Shown here: positions 58,022-64,000 of the stretch, one piece after another
Numbering within the stretch: position 1 is the stretch's first letter
Layout of the letters: every line of letters begins with the position of its first letter
Assembly (NCBI GenBank): GCA_035293565.1
Contig: DATGMP010000062.1
Coordinates: 7,355-71,354, forward strand
Direction of reading: 5' to 3'
DNA from: DATGMP01 sp035293565
GTDB lineage: Bacteria > Pseudomonadota > Alphaproteobacteria > BOG-932 > Roseiterribacteraceae
DNA: 64,000 bases
Translations under genes and position numbers: made by a program
Notes under the pieces: model-generated
The model's input: the letters and a program-made list of their open reading frames with translations, nothing else
Told to the model about the DNA's origin: nothing
Databases searched by the model: none

Positions 58022-59845
58022 ATGCCGAAACGTCGTGAATTTCTGCTCGGTGGAGCTGCGGCCCTGCTGACCATGCCGATGGGCCGGCTTCTCGCGGAGT
58101 CGGCGACATCGGCGTCCACCCCGTCGGCATCGCTGGCGCAAATCCTCGACAAAATCATGGATGGTCGCCTCGCCGATTCGCCGGAGGAGACAACCAGCCT
58201 CGGTCTCGACCGCGACGCCCGCGCGGATGCCGCCGCCAAGCTGGATGACCGCTCGCTCGCCGCTCGCAGCCGCTACAAGCGGCACAGCGCGGAATGGCTC
58301 GCGCTGCTGAAGAGCGTCGACCGTTCGCACCTGCACGGCATGGACGCGGTCAATTACGACACCGTCGCCTATGTGACGGAAGCGGAGGTCAATGCCTACG
58401 ACGCGTTCGACTACGGCGCGCAAAGCTCCGGCATGCCGTATGTGCTGAGCCAGCTCACCGGCGCCTACCATTCCGTTCCCGACTTTCTCGATTCGAAGCA
58501 TCGCATCGAAAGCAAGCAGGATGCAGAGGCCTATCTTGCGCGGCTCGACGGTTTTGCGGTCGCGCTGGGGCAGGATGACGAATGCGCCCGCCACGATGCG
58601 GGCATCGGCGTCGTGCCGCCGGGCTTCATTCTGGACAAGGCGCTCGTGCAACTCCGCGCGCTCGCCTCTCAAGGGCCGGACAAGTCGGTGCTCGTGCAGT
58701 CGATCGTCCGCCGCTGTGGGGCGAAGGGAATCGCCGGCGACTGGGAGGCCAAGGCGAGCGCCGCGTATCAGGAAAAAATCCGGCCGGCGCTCGGCCGCGA
58801 GATCGCGCTTCTGGAGGAGATGCGCCGAAAGGCGCCCGCCGAAGCCGGCATCGCGCGACTGCCGAACGGCCCCGCCTACTACCGGGATTCGCTCAAATAC
58901 TGGACCACGACCACGATGTCGCCGGAAGAGATCCACAAGACCGGCCTTGCGCTCGTGGAGAGTCTTTCCGCGAATGCCGACGCGATGATGAAAACCAACG
59001 GCCTGACGCAGGGCTCGGTCGGCGCGCGCCTGAAATCGATGTATGCCGATCCGCGATATCGCTACCCGAACACCGACGCGGCGAAAGAGACGCTGATCGC
59101 CGATCTCAACGCCAAGGTCGCAGACATTCAGGCCCGGCTGCCCGCCTATTTCCACACGCTGCCGAAGGCCAAGCTCGAAATCCGTCGCGTGCCCAAATAT
59201 CTCGAGGCCGGCGCCGCGGGCGGTTACTACACCTGGCCGGCGCTCGACGGATCGCATCCCGGCACCTACTACATCAATCTCCGCGACACGGCGGAGGTGC
59301 CGCGCTGGACCCTGCCGACGATCACCTATCATGAGGGCATTCCGGGTCACCATCTGCAGATCTCGTTGCAGCAGGAGGCGAGCCTGCCGCTGATCCGTCG
59401 CGCATCTTTCTTTTCAGCTTATATGGAAGGCTGGGCGCTCTATGCCGAGCAGCTCGCCGACGAGATGGGCGTCTATGCGCAGGATCCGACGGGACGGATC
59501 GGCTATCTGCAGGCCGCGCTGTTTCGCGCGGTGCGGCTCGTCGTCGATACCGGGCTGCACGCGAAGGGCTGGAGCCGCGATCAGGCGATCGCCTATTACG
59601 TCGATAAGCTCGGGGAGCCGCAAAGCGCTGCGGTAACGGAAATCGAGCGCTATTGCGTCTGGCCGGGTCAGGCCTGCGCATACATGCTGGGCAAGCTCAC
59701 TTGGCTCGAACTCCGGGAGCGCGCGAAAAAGAAGCTCGGCGCGCGCTACGACATCCGTCTCTTTCATGATGCCGGCCTGCTCGTGGCGCCGGTACCGCTG
59801 ACCGTTCTGGATACAGTCATCGACGGCTATATCGCAGGGGCCTGA
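58022..59845 (+). CDS. DUF885 family exported protein, putative metallopeptidase-like
   Basis: A 607-residue secreted protein. It starts MPKRREFLLGGAAALLTMPM, a Tat-like twin-arginine leader. The DUF885 core includes YHEGIPGHHLQISLQQE with H437, E438 and H443/H444, a metal-site pattern related to but not identical with HExxH, then FFSAYMEGWALYAEQLADEMG. Members are thought to be metal-dependent hydrolases or carboxypeptidases, but activities are poorly known. Its start lies 32 bases after the AraC gene. Confidence 0.88.
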   Translation: MPKRREFLLGGAAALLTMPMGRLLAESATSASTPSASLAQILDKIMDGRLADSPEETTSLGLDRDARADAAAKLDDRSLAARSRYKRHSAEWLALLKSVDRSHLHGMDAVNYDTVAYVTEAEVNAYDAFDYGAQSSGMPYVLSQLTGAYHSVPDFLDSKHRIESKQDAEAYLARLDGFAVALGQDDECARHDAGIGVVPPGFILDKALVQLRALASQGPDKSVLVQSIVRRCGAKGIAGDWEAKASAAYQEKIRPALGREIALLEEMRRKAPAEAGIARLPNGPAYYRDSLKYWTTTTMSPEEIHKTGLALVESLSANADAMMKTNGLTQGSVGARLKSMYADPRYRYPNTDAAKETLIADLNAKVADIQARLPAYFHTLPKAKLEIRRVPKYLEAGAAGGYYTWPALDGSHPGTYYINLRDTAEVPRWTLPTITYHEGIPGHHLQISLQQEASLPLIRRASFFSAYMEGWALYAEQLADEMGVYAQDPTGRIGYLQAALFRAVRLVVDTGLHAKGWSRDQAIAYYVDKLGEPQSAAVTEIERYCVWPGQACAYMLGKLTWLELRERAKKKLGARYDIRLFHDAGLLVAPVPLTVLDTVIDGYIAGA

Positions 59846-59896
59846 CCTTGAAAGTCCGCGCCTCGCCGCCGTTTCGTTTGCGCCGATTTGAGCGCG

Positions 59897-60490
59897 CTAA
59901 CTGGGCCAGCCGGCCAGCGCTTGCGGGTCGGTGATGATTTGGCCCGTCGAATCGTCCACGGCCACGCGTTTCGCCACGCCGTCGCGGTCGATCAGCACGT
60001 TCCAGGCATGCACCGACGTGTCGGGATTCTCGGCGCTCCGCGCGATGCCGGCGGCGATGGCGGGCCGATTGTTCTCGGCCTTCTCGGCGGTACGGATCGC
60101 GCGGTCGAGCGGCACCTTGGCGCCCTCGACCAGATGCGCGTCGACCTGACCGCGCCAACGCAGCATCCACACGGGTTCGCTCTTGTGCAGGATCGGCGCG
60201 AGCCGGCCGGATTTTTCCTCGAGCAGCATGAACTGAGCCTGGCCGCCTTTCATCACCACGGCATGGAATCCCCGCACGCCATCGGTGTCGGTGAAGCGAA
60301 TCTCGGCGACCTTTCCGCCAGTCATACGCTCGATTTTCCGCGCTGCGTCGATGAGCGATTCGGCCGTACCGCGGAAGCCCATCAATTCGTCCTGGGAGTA
60401 ATAATTCGGCTGGTCCGTCGGCTGAGCGCGCGCGGCCGGAACAGTGAAGGACAGGACCGCGGCCAAGGCGGTCAGCACCCCCATATTCAT
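59897..60490 (-). CDS. Exported PepSY-like hypothetical protein
   Basis: A 197-residue secreted protein with a signal peptide over ~1-23 (ALAAVLSFTVPAARAQ). The C-terminal part, HAWNVLIDRDGVAKRVAVDDSTGQIITDP, resembles a PepSY repeat, and IRFTDTDGVRGFHAVVMKGG a further strand-rich repeat. PepSY domains inhibit proteases or bind ligands in the periplasm. ATG 60490 has GGAGG upstream. It converges with the DUF885 gene. Confidence 0.68.
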   Translation of the reverse strand: MNMGVLTALAAVLSFTVPAARAQPTDQPNYYSQDELMGFRGTAESLIDAARKIERMTGGKVAEIRFTDTDGVRGFHAVVMKGGQAQFMLLEEKSGRLAPILHKSEPVWMLRWRGQVDAHLVEGAKVPLDRAIRTAEKAENNRPAIAAGIARSAENPDTSVHAWNVLIDRDGVAKRVAVDDSTGQIITDPQALAGWPS

Positions 60491-60613
60491 CTCGTGCCTC
60501 CGAAGTGAGCCGCCGGCATTGCCGGCGCATTCCGGCAACCCCTCCCGGTTGGCGAGGTTCCGTCGCGCCGCGAGACTTCTCCGCCGGCCGCGCCGGGCCT
60601 AACATCGGCCTCG

Positions 60614-61102
60614 ATGACAAGCCGCGTTCTTCTCAACCATCTGGGCCTCACCGTGATCGACATCGCGCGGTCGCGGCGCTTCTATGAAGAGCTGCTGGGA
60701 TTCGAATATTGGTGGTCGTTCGAAGCGCCCGATGAGCTCGCGGCCAAGGTGCTGATGCTGCCGCCGCCGGTCGGCCTGGTCGCCGCCTATCTGAGGCGAT
60801 CCGATATCGTGATCGAGCTGATGCACTTCACCGCCGCCGCTGCACGCGAGGCGTGGCGCGCGAGGCGCCTCAACGAGCCGGGCCTCACCCACCTCTCCTT
60901 CGCGGTCGATGATCTGGACGCCTTTCTGGCCCGTGTCCCCGAGCTCGGCGGCCAAGTGCTGCGCGAAAGCCGAGGCCCCAGAAGCGCCTGGGGCCAAAGC
61001 CTCTTCATCCGCGACCCCGACGGCCAGCTGATCGAAATCGGCACGATGGAATGGCGGGAGATGCTGCCGGGGTGGACACCGCACTCGCCAGGCCGTATAT
61101 AA
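60614..61102 (+). CDS. VOC family (glyoxalase/dioxygenase-like) protein
   Basis: A 162-residue vicinal-oxygen-chelate protein with two beta-alpha-beta-beta-beta modules. Possible metal ligands are H9 (LLNHLGLTVIDI), glutamate in VIELMHF, histidine in GLTHLSFAVDDLD and E in DPDGQLIEIGT. Metal-dependent lyases, isomerases and fosfomycin-type resistance proteins share this fold, so the reaction is open. The stop overlaps a probable vapBC operator. Confidence 0.85.
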   Translation: MTSRVLLNHLGLTVIDIARSRRFYEELLGFEYWWSFEAPDELAAKVLMLPPPVGLVAAYLRRSDIVIELMHFTAAAAREAWRARRLNEPGLTHLSFAVDDLDAFLARVPELGGQVLRESRGPRSAWGQSLFIRDPDGQLIEIGTMEWREMLPGWTPHSPGRI

Positions 61103-61121
61103 AGTTGGCATATTTCTATAC
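61095..61121. promoter_or_regulatory. Inverted repeat at vapBC, possible autoregulatory operator
   Basis: GTATATAAA (61095-61103) and TTTCTATAC (61113-61121) match at eight of nine positions around a 9-base centre. It lies 11 bases before the vapB ATG, in the position typical for VapB operator binding, and overlaps the end of the VOC gene. Confidence 0.45.
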
Positions 61122-61131
61122 AGGCGAAGCG

Positions 61132-61389
61132 ATGGCATTGAGCCTCAAAGATCCCGAGACGGACCGTTTGGCGCGTGAAGTCGCCAAGCTGACTGGCGAA
61201 AACCTGACCGAAGCGGTGCGCAAGGCGCTGGCTGAGCGGCTGGAACGCGAACGGCTCCGTCGCGGCAAGCAAGGCAAGGGGCTCGCCGAAAGGCTGAATG
61301 CGCTGGCGAAGGAATGCGCGGCACTGCCCGATTTCGATACGCGCTCCCCGGATGAAATCATCGGATACGACGAGAACGGCCTCTGGTGA
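61132..61389 (+). CDS. vapB: VapB-type antitoxin
   Basis: An 85-residue antitoxin. The N-terminal ribbon-helix-helix-like segment (MALSLKDPETDRLAREVAKLTGENLTEAVRKAL) binds the operator, and the acidic C-terminus (PDFDTRSPDEIIGYDENGLW) wraps the toxin. It matches the Rv0623-like group (PSK). Its stop overlaps the vapC start in TGATG. ATG 61132 begins the family pattern; the frame upstream is not needed. Confidence 0.88.
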   Translation: MALSLKDPETDRLAREVAKLTGENLTEAVRKALAERLERERLRRGKQGKGLAERLNALAKECAALPDFDTRSPDEIIGYDENGLW

Positions 61390-61778
61390 TGGTGATCGAT
61401 ACGTCGATCATCGCGGCCATTCTTTTCGACGAACCGGACAGTGAGCAATTCACCAGCCTGATCGAAGCCGACCCGGTTCGCCTCGTTTCGGCCGTGGGCC
61501 GTGTGGAAGCAAGCTTTGTTGTCGAAGGACGAAAGCATGCGGCTGGCCGAGAACGCCTGGAGAGGTTCTTTCGCCTGACAGAAGCCGAAATCGTCGCAGT
61601 GACAAGCGAGCAAGTGACGCTCGCAATCGAAGCCTTCCGCCGCTACGGAAAGGGCCGGCACAAGGCCGGACTCAACATCGGCGATTGCTTCGCCTACGCG
61701 CTCGCCAAAGCGACGGGCGAGCCATTGCTGTATAAGGGGGCCGATTTTGCCCTGACGGACGTTCCTTCCGTCGCCTAG
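61389..61778 (+). CDS. vapC: VapC-type PIN-domain toxin ribonuclease
   Basis: A 129-residue PIN-domain toxin. The four acidic residues of the metal site are visible as D in MVIDTSIIAAIL, E in EASFVVEGRK, D in NIGDCFAYALA and D in GADFALTDV. VapC proteins cut tRNA or rRNA when freed from VapB. The ATG overlaps the vapB stop by one base. The pair is intact; IS remnants follow 9 bases beyond. Confidence 0.92.
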   Translation: MVIDTSIIAAILFDEPDSEQFTSLIEADPVRLVSAVGRVEASFVVEGRKHAAGRERLERFFRLTEAEIVAVTSEQVTLAIEAFRRYGKGRHKAGLNIGDCFAYALAKATGEPLLYKGADFALTDVPSVA

Positions 61779-61786
61779 AGTCTGTT

Positions 61787-62245
61787 TCAGTTAGGTTGAC
61801 GCATATCCTGAATTTCGGAGGTAGTTGGCGCATTCGTGCGGCGGGAGGCGTCGAGCAGTGATCCGATACGCTGCCAAGTAGCCTCTACGGACCGCTCGGC
61901 GGCTTTTCTGAGAAGCAGCTTGAGCTTGGCGAAAACCTGCTCGATGGGGTTGAGGTCGGGCGAATAGGGCGGCAGGAACAGCAGCTTTGTCCCGGCTGAG
62001 CGGATCGCTTTGCGAACGGCCGCTCCCTTGTGACTGCCCAGATTGTCCATGATGACGATGTCTCCCGCCGAGAGCGTCGGGACCAGGAACTGCTCGACAT
62101 AGGCCGTGAAACTCCGGCCGTTGATGGGGCCGTTCAGGACGCAGGGCGCGTCGATCCTGAGCGCGGCAAGGAAGGTCAGCGTCTTCCATTTACCGAACGG
62201 CGCCGGAGCCCGAGAATTATCGTTCGGCGGGTGCCTGCTGATCAA
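61787..62245 (-). mobile_element. IS630-family transposase remnant, frameshifted and N-terminally truncated
   Basis: The minus strand encodes the C-terminal half of an IS630 (DDE_3) transposase: FGKWKTLTFLAALR, GPINGRSFTAYVEQFLVPTL, the second aspartate in IVIMDNLGSHKG and the glutamate in YSPDLNPIEQVFAKLK. The N-terminal half, with the first catalytic aspartate, is gone. Near 61845 the frame breaks: the usual ending PPHECANYLRNSGYAST continues only in the other frame, consistent with a one-base loss (CGCCTCCCGCCG). It is therefore inactive. Confidence 0.88.
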
Positions 62246-62812
62246 TCGAAGTCGGGAAGTAGGGGCGACCGCGGGCGCTGAGAGCTTCCCTCCGGAACCG
62301 TGCGAGTTCGTGGCATCCGGGGAGAGAGGATCCTGCCCTCAACGTCCCCCAGCCATTATCAGCCGGCTCGCATCCCACATAGAACGCATTCTTCGCAACA
62401 ACCGCGAATTGTTCGGCGAAGTTGATGTTGAGACAACTGTAAGTGTGATTTTCGGACCCATAATGCACTTCGTGTGCAATCAATATAGCCACGATCAACC
62501 GGGGGATCCCGATCGAAACCTGAGGCTCCAACAGTTCCGGCTTGTTATGTTTAAGGTCGCGAGAGCGCTGCTTCGGTCGCGAGCCTCTAACTCTAAAGTG
62601 TCGGGCGACCTGACAAACTGATCCAGCATGCGTCGCCTGCGTGGCCTGCAGAAATGGCATCGCGCAGCGAGTTCGCACGGGTGCGGCCGGGGCGGCCCGA
62701 GTGTGGAGGTGAATTACGGGGCCGCGCCCAACCTTCAGTTGCGCCTGATCGAGCTGCTGCCGGTTTGATGAACACCGAGATAAGGTGTTTTCCACGAAGC
62801 CGAAGGTAAGGA
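62246..62812. other. Insertion scar with a lower-GC core
   Basis: The bases between the IS630 and IS3 remnants hold a lower-GC patch around 62380-62570 (e.g. TGTAAGTGTGATTTTC). A TetR-like C-terminal fragment is suggested on the plus strand. Long frames on either strand (62217-62795 minus, 62106-62621 plus) are not called as genes. Confidence 0.4.
62349..62621 (+). pseudogene. Possible TetR-family C-terminal fragment
   Basis: The plus strand reads ...RNNRELFGEVDVETTVSVIFGP IMHFV..., which resembles the ligand-domain end of TetR regulators (GEL..DVD.E.....LFGP). There is no DNA-binding half before it: the frame upstream runs into the IS630 remnant. It ends DLTN at 62621. This is a weak call resting on one short pattern. 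Confidence 0.28.
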
Positions 62813-62908
62813 ATGGAGCGATGGAAGTTCGGGCGTGAGTTCAAGATTGAGGCTGTTCGACTCGTCAGGGAGCGCGGGGCTGAGGGTCGCGCAGCTGCGC
62901 GGGATCTA
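62813..62908 (+). mobile_element. IS3-family OrfA N-terminal fragment
   Basis: ATG 62813 (after AAGGTAAGGA) reads MERWKFGREFKIEAVRLVRE and RGAEGRAAARDL, the start of an IS3-type OrfA helix-turn-helix. After ~32 codons the similarity stops and the rest of orfA and all of orfB are missing. A small inverted repeat AACACC/GGTGTT just upstream may mark the IS end. Confidence 0.75.
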
Positions 62909-62971
62909 ACGTCGAGAACTCGTTCCGGCGCAGCCCGGCCACGTGGCCCAGCCCGTCGAGCGCGGCCGCGC

Positions 62972-63376
62972 CTACGCGGCGAAATGCTCGATGATGGCGA
63001 ATACGGTCATCCCGACGGCCACGGCGATGAAGGGCAGGAGGATTTCAGCCGCGGCGAGCCAGCCTTTGACCGGGCCCGCGGCGGTCTCGAACTCGCCGCG
63101 CGACCAGACATCGAAACTTCTGCCGTCGGTCAAAGGCGCATCGTGCAGCTGCCGCCGGGCAGTCCGCCAGATGTGGCCGAGGATACGCGGCAGCGTCATC
63201 GAGATCACGAAGAACAAGGTGACGACGCCCAGCGCCAGCCCCGCATAGCCCGGCCCGTGCCAGAAGGTCCAGGCGGCGAGGACCGCCCAGATTCCAAGCG
63301 CCGTGAGGATCTTGTAGACGCCGGGATGCAGATAACTGGAACGCGACCGGCCGGATCGGGATTTGTCGGCAACCAT
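62972..63376 (-). CDS. Small membrane protein
   Basis: A 134-residue inner-membrane protein with three likely helices: about 20-40 (ILTALGIWAVLAAWTFW), 45-62 (GLALGVVTLFFVISMTL) and 108-128 (LLPFIAVAVGMTVFAII). The loop between the second and third is basic then acidic (GRSFDVWSRGEFE). No family is recognised. ATG 63376 has GGTGGA upstream. It is the first intact gene after the IS scar. Confidence 0.7.
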   Translation of the reverse strand: MVADKSRSGRSRSSYLHPGVYKILTALGIWAVLAAWTFWHGPGYAGLALGVVTLFFVISMTLPRILGHIWRTARRQLHDAPLTDGRSFDVWSRGEFETAAGPVKGWLAAAEILLPFIAVAVGMTVFAIIEHFAA

Positions 63377-63538
63377 GATTTCCACCCATCGTTCAGTGGA
63401 AACCGGCGGCGAAGCGGGCTCGATCGATGTTCCGCGCCCGCCCCCTCGTCATGGAGCCGCGCCGCCGGCCCCAACCGATATGTGGTCACTTCGCCGCGCG
63501 AGAGGCTGCGACGCCTCCCCGCACCGCGCGGCCGTGCC

Positions 63539-64000
63539 TCAGGTGCGGAATTTGATGAAGCTGCTGCGCTCCTGCTCCTGACGGAGCAGATTGGCGCGGA
63601 CGCGCAGCAGGTCGCGGCGAGCGACCAGCCCGACGACGGCGCCGTCGGCGCGGCGGAGGATCGGCACGCGGCCCATATCGCTGGCGGCCATGCGGTCGGC
63701 CAGCGGGCCGACCAGCTCGTCCTCATGGGCGAAGACGAGCTCTTGACCCTCGAGCTGTTCGGCAAGGCTCCTGCCGGTGCGCCAGCCCTCGACCGTCCAG
63801 CGCAGCGCGTCGGTGCGCGACACCATCGCCACGAGCCGGCCGCCGGCCTCGACCACCGGATAGCTCTTGTGTCGGCGCGGCGCGCCGGGGGCCGTGAAGA
63901 AGGCGACGGCATCGCCGACGCCCATCTCGGCGGGCAGCGTGTCGACCGGCGACGCCATGATCTCGGACACGCGCGTCATCTCGAACGGATCGACGATGTA
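63539..64000 (-). CDS. CBS-domain pair, C-terminal end of a larger protein (probably ClC chloride channel), 5' end outside window
   Basis: The minus-strand frame is open to the window edge (YIVDPFEMTRVSEIMASPVDTL), so the protein begins beyond base 64000; 153 residues are visible. They form two CBS repeats (VSEIMASPVDTLPAEMGVGDAVAFF and SYPVVEAGGRLVAMVSRTDAL; then FAHEDELVGPLADRMAASDMGRVPIL and GAVVGLVARRDLLRVR). The linker IDPFE-like before the first repeat is typical of bacterial ClC channels, which carry regulatory CBS pairs. A stand-alone CBS protein is the alternative. Confidence 0.75.
   Translation of the reverse strand, partial: YIVDPFEMTRVSEIMASPVDTLPAEMGVGDAVAFFTAPGAPRRHKSYPVVEAGGRLVAMVSRTDALRWTVEGWRTGRSLAEQLEGQELVFAHEDELVGPLADRMAASDMGRVPILRRADGAVVGLVARRDLLRVRANLLRQEQERSSFIKFRT

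Noticed and set aside
62217..62795. 192-residue minus-strand frame across the IS scar
   Set aside because: It crosses two unrelated fragments and shows no domain.
63376..63460. ECF promoter upstream of the small membrane protein
   Set aside because: GGAAC is present on the minus strand but is followed by CGCC rather than CGTT, so two bases differ.

Overview
The window is GC-rich, densely packed bacterial chromosome, most likely from an alphaproteobacterium. The pointers are an UrcA-family protein, an HWE-type histidine kinase, two ECF sigma factors (one beside ChrR-type anti-sigma factors), promoters of the GGAAC-N16-CGTT class, two large TonB-dependent receptors and a YbjN/zf-CHCC pair. A sphingomonad or a related soil lineage fits, but genus cannot be fixed from sequence reading alone. 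Only three mobile-element or transfer scars are visible, all in the last 2.3 kb.

Layout. (1) 1-8.8 kb, accessory catabolism: a HyuA-HyuB (5-oxoprolinase/hydantoinase) fusion cut by the window edge, DUF2891, divergent TauD-like and PhyH-like Fe(II) dioxygenases, a di-heme cytochrome c, an EthD-like protein, a ThDP-dependent acetolactate-synthase-like enzyme and an F420-reductase-like NADP enzyme. (2) 9.0-12.7 kb, envelope: acyltransferase 3, a DPM/GtrB-like GT2 and a GT-C-like polytopic protein. (3) 13-16.6 kb, regulation: a small protein behind a perfect ECF promoter, convergent with an ECF sigma factor; UrcA; a LytS/LytTR two-component pair. (4) 16.7-23.2 kb, second catabolic block: a TIM-barrel isomerase, a CYP51-like P450, a carboxymuconolactone-decarboxylase-like protein, a 3-hydroxyisobutyrate-dehydrogenase-like enzyme, a single-REC regulator and an exported mono-heme beta-propeller protein. 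(5) 23.3-31.6 kb, signalling island: two overlapping hybrid kinases, an HWE kinase, and an ECF sigma gene with two tandem ChrR-like anti-sigma genes. (6) tRNA-Arg(CCG), then 32-42 kb: NTF2-like, two SDRs, TonB receptor, MFS, a GT22 (ALG9/PIG-B-like) mannosyltransferase, a lipoprotein hydrolase and an ABC ATPase without a visible permease. (7) 41.6-61 kb, mostly housekeeping: zf-CHCC, YbjN, polA, a DTW protein, PRC-barrel, GST, gpt, a second TonB receptor, rpmI-rplT, pheS-pheT, AraC, DUF885 and VOC. (8) 61-64 kb: vapBC, IS630 and IS3 remnants around a TetR-like fragment, a membrane protein and the CBS-domain end of a larger protein, probably a ClC channel.

How the parts may work together. The two TonB receptors, the MFS carrier and the dioxygenases, P450, SDRs and ThDP enzyme suggest scavenging and oxidation of organic substrates whose identity is not given by the sequence. 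Regulation looks stress-oriented: two exact and two near GGAAC-N16-CGTT promoters sit upstream of a small protein gene, the sigma/ChrR operon, a PRC-barrel gene and urcA. The most notable observations are a PolA whose proofreading active site has lost two of four metal-binding carboxylates, a duplicated ChrR anti-sigma gene, a hybrid kinase whose membrane sensor is built on a triplicated motif, a CYP51-type P450 without sterol-pathway neighbours, and a frameshifted orphan immunity-like gene behind a perfect palindrome.
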